Source: Polaromonas sp. (GTDB taxonomy: Bacteria; Pseudomonadota; Gammaproteobacteria; Burkholderiales; Burkholderiaceae_C). From it: DNA of 5,437 bases. The notes below the pieces were generated by a model. That model did not search any database and had not been told where the DNA came from. It saw nothing but the letters and a program-made list of their open reading frames with translations. Location of the stretch: NCBI GenBank assembly GCA_013205645.1, contig JABMMH010000249.1, positions 1 to 5,437 on the forward strand, written 5' to 3'. Positions within the stretch are counted from its first letter, which is position 1, and each line of letters begins with the position of its first letter. Positions 1 to 5,344 of the stretch are shown here, piece by piece. Both the position numbers and the translations under genes were made by a program.

Positions 1-398
1 CCTTCCCACTCGGGCTCGAACGGCGTCACGTTGACGATGATGCCGCAACGTGCGTAAGTGCTTTTACCGAGGCAAATGGTCAGCACATTGCGCGGGATGC
101 GGAAGTATTCAAGCGTGCGCGCCAAGGCAAAACTGTTGGGCGGGATGATGCAACTGTCGCCATGAAAGTCGACAAAGCTTTTTTCATCGAAGTTTTTCGG
201 GTCCACCACGGTGCTGTGGATGTTGGTGAAAACCTTGAACTCAGGCGCGCAGCGAATGTCGTAGCCGTAGCTGCTGGTGCCGTAGCTGATGATCTTCTGG
301 CCGTCGGCGGCCTGCCGAATTTGACCGGGCTCAAACGGCTCGATCATGCCGGTAGATTCGGCCATACGGCGTATCCATTTGTCGCTCTTGATGCTCAT
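1..398 (-). CDS. dcd: dCTP deaminase, N-terminal 132 codons (3' end outside window)
   Basis: dCTP deaminase converts dCTP to dUTP plus ammonia in the cytoplasm, feeding dUMP for thymidylate synthesis; the family acts as a trimer. The visible protein begins MSIKSDKWIRRMAESTGMIE and continues with YGTSSYGYDIRC, DPKNFDEKSFVDFHGD, IIPPNSFALARTLEYFRIPR and GKSTYARCGIIVNVTPFEPE. These blocks match the Burkholderia-type Dcd, which is about 188 residues, so roughly 55 C-terminal residues are missing past the window edge. The Ser and Arg of the STYAR segment correspond to the E. coli Dcd active-site residues Ser111 and Arg115. The catalytic Glu (E. coli Glu138) would lie just beyond the edge. The start is the ATG at 396-398, which gives the family N-terminus, but no good Shine-Dalgarno precedes it. 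It lies 59 bases after guaD on the same strand and could be read from the same message. Identity is secure. Confidence 0.96.
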   Translation of the reverse strand, partial: MSIKSDKWIRRMAESTGMIEPFEPGQIRQAADGQKIISYGTSSYGYDIRCAPEFKVFTNIHSTVVDPKNFDEKSFVDFHGDSCIIPPNSFALARTLEYFRIPRNVLTICLGKSTYARCGIIVNVTPFEPEWE

Positions 399-437
399 GG
401 TGGGTTGCTCACGTCGGAAGATCGTTGATGAGCCGCC

Positions 438-443
438 ATTGTA
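438..443 (-). promoter_or_regulatory. possible -10 box (TACAAT) ahead of dcd
   Basis: The guaD-dcd gap reads TTGCCTACAATGG on the minus strand. TACAAT matches five of six positions of the sigma-70 -10 consensus and has a TG two bases upstream. It would start transcription about 30 bases before the dcd ATG. No convincing -35 box lies at 16-18 bases: TTGAAG is present but only 12 bases away. A separate dcd promoter is possible, but read-through from guaD is equally likely. Confidence 0.25.
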
Positions 444-457
444 GGCAACCGAAACCT

Positions 458-1750
458 TCAAGCCACTTGGGAGGCTTGCGAAATCACCGTTTTCTCGACC
501 AGCCGGTCATCTCCCAGCACGATCATCGCAAACAGCAGCTCATCCAAACTGTTGGCTTGCGCCGTCTTGCGTGCCAGCAATGGCGTAGCGATCGGGTTGA
601 GGACGACGAAGTCAGCCTCGCAGCCGGGTTGCAAATTACCCACCACACCGGCCAGCCCGAGCGCTTGAGCGGCACCCGCCGTGTGTTGCCACCACAACTG
701 CTGTGGCTTGATCGACAAGCCAGTTTTGGTTTGCCCTTCGCGCCCCACGTAATAAGCCGCCAGCATGGTGTGGAACGGGCTGAAACTGGTGCCGCCACCG
801 ACGTCACTGGCCAAGCCGTACGCAAAGCCGATACGGTCGGCACCGGCGTAGTCAAAAAATCCGCTGCCCAAAAACAGGTTGCTGGTCGGGCTGATGGCCG
901 CCGCCGCACCGCTGCTGCGCATCAGCGCGCGGTCGTTATCGTCAAAATGAATGCAGTGCGCATAAACGCTGCGCGGCCGCAGCAAACCGAATTGCTCATA
1001 CACAGCCAAATAGCTGCGCGCCGCCGGGTACAGCGAACGCACCCAAGCAATTTCTTCGCGGTTTTCAGCCACATGCGACTGCACCCAGACGTCTGGGTAT
1101 TTAGCGGCTAGCGCACCCGCGCCACGCAACTGCGCGTCGCTGCAACTCGGCGCAAAGCGCGGCGTGATCGCATAGCCCAGCCGGTCTTGACCGTGCCAGC
1201 GCTGAATCAAGGCCTCGGTGTCGATCAAGCTTTGCTCGGTCTGGTCGCGCACGCCATCGGGCGAGTTCCGGTCCATCAAGCACTTGCCGGTGATCAGCCG
1301 CAGCTGCCGTTGCTGCGCCTCTTCAAACAAGGCGTTGACCGAACTCGGGTGCGAGGTGGCAAAGGTCAGCGCGGTCGTGACGCCGTTTCGCAGCAGTTCA
1401 TCGATGAAAAAGCCCGCCACCTCTGCCGCATGCGTCGACTCACTGAAGCGGCTTTCCTGCGGAAAGGTGTAGTTCTCCAGCCAAGACAACAAACCGTCCG
1501 CCGGCGAGCCAATGACATCGACCTGCGGGTAATGAAGGTGCATGTCGACAAAGCCCGGCGCGATGATGCGGCCGGGCCAATGCTCAATGCTCAGGTGCGC
1601 ATAGCGCGGCGCTAACTCGTGCCAAGATCCCACCGCCTCGACGCGTTGTCGGCCGCTGGCGTCAGCCGCCACGACCAACAAACCATCCGCCTCATAGACA
1701 GCCGAGTGGTCAACGGCAAAACGAAGAATGGCGGCGCGGTAAGCTTTCAT
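458..1750 (-). CDS. guaD: guanine deaminase (amidohydrolase superfamily)
   Basis: Guanine deaminase hydrolyses guanine to xanthine and ammonia in the cytoplasm, the entry of guanine into purine catabolism. From the ATG at 1750 the protein has 430 residues, close to E. coli GuaD (about 439), and the two agree along their length. Motifs in order are PGFVDMHLHYPQ (zinc ligands His71 and His73), GKCLMDRNSPD, YAITPRFAP, QSHVAEN (zinc ligand His226, catalytic Glu229), YAHCIH (His265), SPTSNLFLGSG, ASDVGGGTSFS (zinc ligand Asp316) and the C-terminal GCEADFVVLNP. The full metal and catalytic set is present, so the enzyme should be active. A GTG at 1783 would add 11 residues that are not family-like. 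I prefer the ATG, which starts MKAYRAAILRF, although neither start has a clear Shine-Dalgarno. It follows queD by 58 bases without a strong terminator. Confidence 0.96.
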   Translation of the reverse strand: MKAYRAAILRFAVDHSAVYEADGLLVVAADASGRQRVEAVGSWHELAPRYAHLSIEHWPGRIIAPGFVDMHLHYPQVDVIGSPADGLLSWLENYTFPQESRFSESTHAAEVAGFFIDELLRNGVTTALTFATSHPSSVNALFEEAQQRQLRLITGKCLMDRNSPDGVRDQTEQSLIDTEALIQRWHGQDRLGYAITPRFAPSCSDAQLRGAGALAAKYPDVWVQSHVAENREEIAWVRSLYPAARSYLAVYEQFGLLRPRSVYAHCIHFDDNDRALMRSSGAAAAISPTSNLFLGSGFFDYAGADRIGFAYGLASDVGGGTSFSPFHTMLAAYYVGREGQTKTGLSIKPQQLWWQHTAGAAQALGLAGVVGNLQPGCEADFVVLNPIATPLLARKTAQANSLDELLFAMIVLGDDRLVEKTVISQASQVA

Positions 1751-1808
1751 GCGGCAAGCGTAACGCAGCCAAGCGGCCCACACATACCGTGCGCCGGATA
1801 CTGACTAT

Positions 1809-2201
1809 TTAAAGGCTATTTTTAGCCGCTGTGGCGCGCAAGGTGCAACTGTCACCGATCGAGTCACGCCAGACCCGCACTGACGACAGCTGCGGCAAAC
1901 TTGGCAGCAAGGCGCGCCAAATGAAGGCGCACAAATTCTCCAGCGTGGCGGGGCCCAAGCCCGGCACATCGTCGAGCATGCGGTGGTCCAGCTGCGGCCG
2001 CAGTTGCTCAATCGCCAAGCGCACCAAGCCGAGGTCAACCACCATGCCGGTGCGCGGGTCGGGCTGACCCGAGACAGTGGCTTCGGCGTAGTAAGTGTGG
2101 CCGTGAATACGGCGACTGCTGTCGGCTTCGATCTCGCGGTTCAGCGTGTGGGCGGCGTCAAAGAAAAACTTTTGACCGATCTCAAAATTGTCGTGACTCA
2201 T
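1809..2201 (-). CDS. queD: QueD / 6-pyruvoyl-tetrahydropterin synthase family protein with altered active site
   Basis: QueD normally converts dihydroneopterin triphosphate to 6-carboxy-5,6,7,8-tetrahydropterin, the step before QueE in the queuosine route. The protein is 130 residues, a usual size for the family. Visible motifs are FFFDAAH (zinc ligand His18), RRIHGHTYYAEATVSG (zinc ligands His33 and His35), DPRTGMVVDLG, LDHRMLDDVPGLGPATLEN (Asp72, His73, Glu88) and a C-terminal WRDSIGDSCTL. Two expected residues are absent. The Cys of the CxxxHGH motif (E. coli Cys27) is Ser29, and the Glu that anchors the pterin (E. coli Glu110) aligns with Arg112. The zinc site and the Asp-His pair are intact. 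The ATG at 2199-2201 overlaps the queE stop as ATGA, which fixes this start over longer in-frame ones inside queE. Family membership is secure; the exact reaction is less so. Confidence 0.88.
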   Translation of the reverse strand: MSHDNFEIGQKFFFDAAHTLNREIEADSSRRIHGHTYYAEATVSGQPDPRTGMVVDLGLVRLAIEQLRPQLDHRMLDDVPGLGPATLENLCAFIWRALLPSLPQLSSVRVWRDSIGDSCTLRATAAKNSL

Positions 2202-2833
2202 CGGATTCCCGTGATCTTGTGGGTCTGCAGACTCAGCCGCCAAGCCGGCCGCTGCTTGCACAGCGCGATACAGTCTTGCAAGTTGTCCTCGCGCAAGACG
2301 TTGTCCATGGGCTGCAGATAGCGGTGCGTGAAATGAGCAGCTTCGAGTTCCGAAAGGTCCAACAAAGGCTGTGGCCAAACGACTTTGAGCTCATGGCCTT
2401 CGCGCTGCAACCACGCCGCGCCAGCCTTCGGGCTGACGCAAATCCAATCGATACCGGCGGGCGCAACCAGCGTGCCGTTGGTCTCTACGGCGATCTGAAA
2501 GCCCCGCGCATGCAGGGCGGCAATCAGCGCGTCATCGACTTGCAGCAAAGGCTCGCCGCCGGTCAGCACGACAAAACGGTGCGCCATGTCGCTAGACGGC
2601 CATTGCGCTTGGATCTGGTTGGCGAGTGCATCGGCGGAAGAAAACTTGCCGCCTAGCGTGCCGTCGGTGCCGACAAAATCGGTGTCGCAAAACTGGCAAA
2701 TCGCGCTGGAGCGGTCTTGTTCGCGCCCCGTCCAGAGGTTACAGCCGGCAAAGCGACAGAACACCGCCGGACGGCCTGCGTTGGCACCCTCGCCTTGCAA
2801 GGTGTAGAAAATTTCTTTGACCTGATAGCTCAT
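2198..2833 (-). CDS. queE: 7-carboxy-7-deazaguanine synthase (radical SAM)
   Basis: QueE is a radical SAM enzyme that rearranges 6-carboxytetrahydropterin to 7-carboxy-7-deazaguanine, the ring-contraction step on the way to preQ0 and queuosine. The 211-residue protein opens with YQVKEIFYTLQGEGANAGRP. It carries the 4Fe-4S motif as Cys31-X14-Cys46-X2-Cys49 followed by DTDFVGTDG. This is the extended loop known for Burkholderia multivorans QueE rather than the standard CX3CX2C. Other family signatures are TGGEPLLQ (GGEP at 92-95, SAM binding), AVETNGT (Glu117), SPKAG (134-138), LQPMDN (173-178) and the C-terminal LQTHKITGIR. The start ATG at 2831-2833 has GGAG six bases upstream, but that site lies inside a 7-bp hairpin. 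The gene ends in an ATGA overlap with queD, so the two are probably translationally coupled. Confidence 0.97.
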   Translation of the reverse strand: MSYQVKEIFYTLQGEGANAGRPAVFCRFAGCNLWTGREQDRSSAICQFCDTDFVGTDGTLGGKFSSADALANQIQAQWPSSDMAHRFVVLTGGEPLLQVDDALIAALHARGFQIAVETNGTLVAPAGIDWICVSPKAGAAWLQREGHELKVVWPQPLLDLSELEAAHFTHRYLQPMDNVLREDNLQDCIALCKQRPAWRLSLQTHKITGIR

Positions 2834-2877
2834 ACGCCGCTCCGGATGACTGCCGGAGCCGTGAGGTTTTTATACAT
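2830..2877 (-). CDS. candidate 15-codon leader ORF upstream of queE
   Basis: A short frame encodes MYKNLTAPAVIRSGV and ends in TGA within GTATGAGC, so its stop overlaps the queE ATG. The ATG at 2875-2877 has GAGG six bases upstream (2884-2887), a better ribosome site than most in this window. An in-frame ATG at 2890-2892 would extend it to 20 residues (adding MSRTT), but with only a GGGG two bases away. The frame runs through the hairpin that covers the queE Shine-Dalgarno, so translating it would open that hairpin and deliver ribosomes to the queE start. Codons 2 and 4 are TAT (Tyr) and AAC (Asn), both read by queuosine-modified tRNAs. I do not recognise the peptide as a known family. It may serve only as a coupling or sensing leader, or the frame may be chance. 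Confidence 0.45.
   Translation of the reverse strand: MYKNLTAPAVIRSGV
2839..2859 (-). promoter_or_regulatory. hairpin sequestering the queE Shine-Dalgarno
   Basis: On the transcript, GCUCCGG (2859-2853) and CCGGAGC (2845-2839) form a perfect 7-bp stem around the 7-base loop CAGUCAU. The 3' arm contains GGAG (2843-2840), the only good queE Shine-Dalgarno, six bases from the start codon. While the hairpin stands, queE initiation should be hindered. The stem has no following U-run, so it is not a terminator. Confidence 0.6.
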
Positions 2878-2927
2878 GGTAGTCCTCGACATGGCCCCGG
2901 TGATGTGAAATCCCTCAGCGCCGGGAC
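2853..2927 (-). promoter_or_regulatory. candidate structured leader with mutually exclusive helices (switch-like)
   Basis: Three segments of the queE leader compete on the transcript. Segment A, GUCCCGG (2927-2921), can pair with segment B, CCGGGGC (2900-2894), over seven pairs including one G-U. Segment B as CCGGGGCC (2900-2893) can instead pair with segment C, GGCUCCGG (2860-2853), over eight pairs including one G-U. Segment C is also the 5' arm of the hairpin hiding the queE Shine-Dalgarno. So A-B pairing leaves C free to close that hairpin (off), while B-C pairing releases the ribosome site (on). The segment enclosed by B-C can form a small pseudoknot and holds the leader ORF's Shine-Dalgarno. 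A trigger such as preQ1 or preQ0 is plausible from the gene served, but nothing here proves a ligand. Confidence 0.4.
2863..2893 (-). other. possible H-type pseudoknot in the queE leader, preQ1-I-like layout
   Basis: CAUG (2893-2890) can pair with CAUG (2878-2875). GAGG (2887-2884), in the loop between them, can pair with CCUC (2866-2863) after the A-rich linker UAUAAAAA (2874-2867). This order (stem 1, loop with stem-2 strand, CUAC before the stem-1 return, A-rich loop, stem-2 return) recalls preQ1-I riboswitches such as the one ahead of B. subtilis queC. Stem 1 has only four pairs and the conserved aptamer bases do not line up fully. The GAGG is also the Shine-Dalgarno of the leader ORF, so the match may be coincidental. 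Confidence 0.25.
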
Positions 2928-2945
2928 GCCGCCAAGGGGACACGT

Positions 2946-2951
2946 ATTCTA
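2946..2951 (-). promoter_or_regulatory. possible -10 box (TAGAAT) for queE-queD
   Basis: Just downstream of the MFS stop codon the minus strand reads GTTAGAATACGTG. TAGAAT matches five of six -10 positions and would start an RNA near 2938-2940, including the whole folded leader. No good -35 hexamer lies at 16-18 bases: TTGACG is present but only nine bases away. The call rests on the -10 match and on the position ahead of a long untranslated leader. Confidence 0.3.
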
Positions 2952-2962
2952 ACGGGCAGGCG

Positions 2963-4222
2963 TCAAAGTGGCCGCCACTCGGCTTCTTCTTCTGCCTTCA
3001 CCGGATAGACCCGAGACATCCAGAAGAAGACAGCTGCACCGAACAACAAGCTGACCATGGCGATCTGCAGTGACAAGGTGAAGGTGTCGCTCGGCGTGCG
3101 TGCGCCGTGCATCAAAACAGCCACCAGCGGCGGGCCCATGACTTGCCCCACGCTGTAAGTGGCGGTCATCAAGCCCATGAAACTGGCCGCCGCCGCAGGC
3201 CGCAGACGACGCACTTCTTGCAGCGCAAAAAAGGTGTTGGCCGTGAACGGCAGACCCAACAACAAACTACCCAGGGCAAAGCCAAGCAAGCTCGGGCTCC
3301 ACAAACTGATGCCAATGCTGAGCGCCTGCATCAGGTAGCCACCCAGCAACAACAAACGTAAATCGCCACCCGGTCTGATGCGCGTGGCCAACCAAGCGCC
3401 GGTCATCACACCCAGACCAAAGAGCGGCCAAAACAAATCAAGCCAGGGCGAACCAGGCAAGGCCGCACGCGCAATCACCGGCAAAAAAGTCGCGGTGATG
3501 ATGTAGCCAAAACCAGCAATGCCGTAGGCCAACGTGAGCAAAAAAATCTCAAATGAACCGTGGCCGACCTTGTCCGCAGCGGCCGCTGGGTCTTTTTCAA
3601 CACACGGAGCCAGCGGCAGCAAGCGGTCGTCGCTGTCGCTCAGGCTAGGCCAAACCAGCGCCGTCAGCACGAAGGCCAGCAGGCCAAAAATCAGCCAGCC
3701 GGTGGCCGCAGTCCATTGCCAAGCCACCATGCCGCTGGCAAACAACCCGCTCATCACAATACCCGCCCCCGGCCCCATGTAAATAAAACCGCCCATGCAG
3801 GGAAAGCCAAGTCGGGCCAACTGCGACAAGCACCAGCCCGAAGTGAAGACAAAGACCACGCCGCTGGTGACACCAGCGAGAAAGCGCAGCAGCGGCCACG
3901 CTGGCATGTCGGTCCAAGCCATCGCGACCGTCAGCACACCGGTCGTCAATAAACCGCCGCGCACCAGCTGCGTGAACGCCAAGTACGGCAAGCGCGGAAA
4001 ACGCGCCCACAACCACGGCTGCAACATGCAAAGCAGCGCCCCCACCAGGTAGCCGATGTAGTTGGCACTGGCCAGCCAACTGGCCGCTGGCAGATCAATC
4101 ACGCCATCGTTCAGCATCATTGGCAGCAGCGGCGTGAAGGCAAAGCGGCCGATGCCCATGGCCACGCCCAGCGACACCATCCCCGCCAGCGCGATGGTCC
4201 AGGGGTTAGCGAAAGGTCGCAA
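2963..4222 (-). CDS. MFS transporter, YbfB/YjiJ family
   Basis: This is an inner-membrane carrier of the major facilitator superfamily, YbfB/YjiJ type, of about 419 residues if started at TTG 4222. Hydrophobic segments run throughout, consistent with 12 membrane helices in two halves. A polar cytoplasmic loop at about residues 192-222 (LSDSDDR through ADKVGHGS) separates them. Family-like features are GIGRFAFTPLLPMM in helix 1 (residues 23-36), YMGPGAGI (about 148-155) and GFGYIITATFLPVIAR (about 237-252). The start is uncertain. The TTG at 4220-4222 gives the expected short N-terminus (RPFANPWTIAL) but has no clear Shine-Dalgarno and overlaps the deaminase gene by 17 bases. The ATG at 4178-4180 would cut into helix 1. 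The overlap points to co-transcription with the deaminase and suggests a purine-related substrate; this is inference from position only. Confidence 0.85.
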   Translation of the reverse strand: MRPFANPWTIALAGMVSLGVAMGIGRFAFTPLLPMMLNDGVIDLPAASWLASANYIGYLVGALLCMLQPWLWARFPRLPYLAFTQLVRGGLLTTGVLTVAMAWTDMPAWPLLRFLAGVTSGVVFVFTSGWCLSQLARLGFPCMGGFIYMGPGAGIVMSGLFASGMVAWQWTAATGWLIFGLLAFVLTALVWPSLSDSDDRLLPLAPCVEKDPAAAADKVGHGSFEIFLLTLAYGIAGFGYIITATFLPVIARAALPGSPWLDLFWPLFGLGVMTGAWLATRIRPGGDLRLLLLGGYLMQALSIGISLWSPSLLGFALGSLLLGLPFTANTFFALQEVRRLRPAAAASFMGLMTATYSVGQVMGPPLVAVLMHGARTPSDTFTLSLQIAMVSLLFGAAVFFWMSRVYPVKAEEEAEWRPL

Positions 4223-5246
4223 AGCTGTCGTCGAGCTGGCTGATGAACACCTGCTTCGCCGACGGCTCGATGAAGCTGGCTTCAAAGCTGTTGCGCGCCA
4301 GTGTGTAGGCCTCGGCTGCGCCCAGTGGCAGCGCCGCAAAAGTCTGGCTGAAGTTGTCGTTCATGTAGCCGCCAAAGTAAGCCGGATCGTCGGAATTGAC
4401 GGTGGCGGCAATACCCGCAGACAGCAACTGGCCTAGCGTGTGGCTGGCCAAATCAGGGAACACACACAGCTTGAGGTTCGACAGCGGACAGACCGTCAAC
4501 GCGATGCGGTCTTGCGCCAGCCGCTGCATCAAGGCCGCGTCATGGGTCGACTGCACGCCGTGGTCAATCCGCTCAACCTTGAGCAGGTCCAGCGCCGTCC
4601 ACACATACGCTGGCGGGCCTTCTTCGCCGGCATGCGCCACCAGCCGAAAGCCGAGCTGCCGGCAACGCGCAAAGACACGCGCAAATTTTTCCGGCGGATT
4701 GCCGACTTCGCCTGAATCAAGGCCAATGCCGACAATGTGGTCACTGAACGGCAGCGCTTGCTCCAGCGTCGCAAACGCGTCTTCTTCGCTCAGATGCCGC
4801 AAAAAACACATGATCAGCAAACCGCTCACACCCAACTCAGCCTTGGCGTCGACACAGGCGCGGTGCAAACCCTTGACCACGGTTTCCATCGGAACGCCGC
4901 GCGCCGTGTGCGTCTGCGGATCAAAGAACAGCTCCGCGTGCAACACGTGGTCTTCGGCAGCTTTGACGAAGTAAGCGCGCGCCATGTCGTAGAAGTCTTG
5001 CTCGGTCAACAGCACGCTGGCGCCGGCGTAATAAATATCCAGAAAGCTTTGCAGGTTGGTGAAAGCGTAAGCACTGCGCAGCGCCTCCACGTTGGCATAA
5101 GGCAGGCTCACGCCATTGCGCTGGGCCAGGGCAAAAATCAACTCAGGCTCCAGCGAGCCTTCAATGTGAATGTGCAATTCAGCCTTCGGCATGCCCCTGA
5201 GCAGTTCGGGCAAACGGTCGGCGGCAACAGGTCGGATCAAGGTCAT
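4206..5246 (-). CDS. add: adenine deaminase, adenosine-deaminase-like family
   Basis: This is a zinc hydrolase of the adenosine/adenine deaminase family, 346 residues from the ATG at 5246. It probably turns adenine into hypoxanthine in the cytoplasm. Motifs in order are MPKAELHIHIEGSLEPE (zinc ligands His25 and His27), NLQSFLDIYYAG, FFDPQTHTARG, FLRHLSEE, AHAGEEGPP (zinc ligand His205, catalytic Glu208), RIDHGV (His229), VCPLSNLKLC and NSDDPAYFGGY (zinc ligand Asp286, Asp287). All catalytic positions are present. The body resembles the bacterial adenine deaminase exemplified by Pseudomonas aeruginosa PA0148 more than classical Add. In particular HIHIEG has Glu29 where adenosine deaminases carry the Asp that contacts the ribose 5'-hydroxyl. 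Automatic annotation may still say adenosine deaminase. A TTG at 5252 gives a two-codon longer alternative start. The Shine-Dalgarno is weak (GAAAG about nine bases upstream). The gene lies after a terminator, so it should have its own promoter. Confidence 0.93.
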   Translation of the reverse strand: MTLIRPVAADRLPELLRGMPKAELHIHIEGSLEPELIFALAQRNGVSLPYANVEALRSAYAFTNLQSFLDIYYAGASVLLTEQDFYDMARAYFVKAAEDHVLHAELFFDPQTHTARGVPMETVVKGLHRACVDAKAELGVSGLLIMCFLRHLSEEDAFATLEQALPFSDHIVGIGLDSGEVGNPPEKFARVFARCRQLGFRLVAHAGEEGPPAYVWTALDLLKVERIDHGVQSTHDAALMQRLAQDRIALTVCPLSNLKLCVFPDLASHTLGQLLSAGIAATVNSDDPAYFGGYMNDNFSQTFAALPLGAAEAYTLARNSFEASFIEPSAKQVFISQLDDSFATFR

Positions 5247-5296
5247 GGTCAACTTTCAAAGACTGCACAGTGTCGGCGAAAACACAGGCCATCAAC

Positions 5297-5324
5297 AAAA
5301 ACAGCTGCCTGAGCAGCTGTTTTT
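5297..5324. terminator. bidirectional intrinsic terminator
   Basis: A perfect 12-base inverted repeat, AAAAACAGCTGC and GCAGCTGTTTTT, flanks the tetraloop CTGA. It gives a GC-rich 7-bp core with a U-run on either strand. On the minus strand it follows the binding-protein stop codon by 20 bases and should end that transcript before the adenine deaminase gene. It would work equally for plus-strand RNA, but no plus-strand gene is seen here. Confidence 0.9.
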
Positions 5325-5344
5325 AAAGCCAAGCAGAAGTTGGC

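Noticed and set aside
425..1111. 228-codon open frame on the plus strand
   Set aside because: It lies fully antisense to guaD, which has complete zinc and catalytic motifs. The plus-strand translation shows no family features and looks like a GC-rich shadow frame.
1751..1783. GTG-initiated 11-residue extension of guanine deaminase
   Set aside because: It has no Shine-Dalgarno and the added residues (MWAAWLRYACR) do not resemble the GuaD N-terminus. The ATG at 1750 fits better.
1814..1827. GGCTA-TTTT-TAGCC inverted repeat at the end of queD
   Set aside because: The stem is only 5 bp and overlaps the last codons of queD. The following TTTAAAT is a poor U-run, so it is too weak to call a terminator.
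2202..2378. 59-residue N-terminal extension of QueD
   Set aside because: It is an out-of-frame read of queE. The ATG in the ATGA overlap gives the normal family length and N-terminus.
4223..4339. 39-residue N-terminal extension of the MFS protein
   Set aside because: It is an alternate frame of the 3' end of the deaminase gene, rich in Arg and Ser and unlike the family N-terminus.
5247..5296. Promoter for the adenine deaminase gene
   Set aside because: TTGATG is present with CACTGT 17 bases on, but the -10 match is only two of six. A promoter is expected after the terminator, but I cannot place it.
4737..5312. 191-codon open frame on the plus strand
   Set aside because: It is antisense to the adenine deaminase gene and runs on through the intergenic gap into the terminator repeat. 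It has no recognisable motif.
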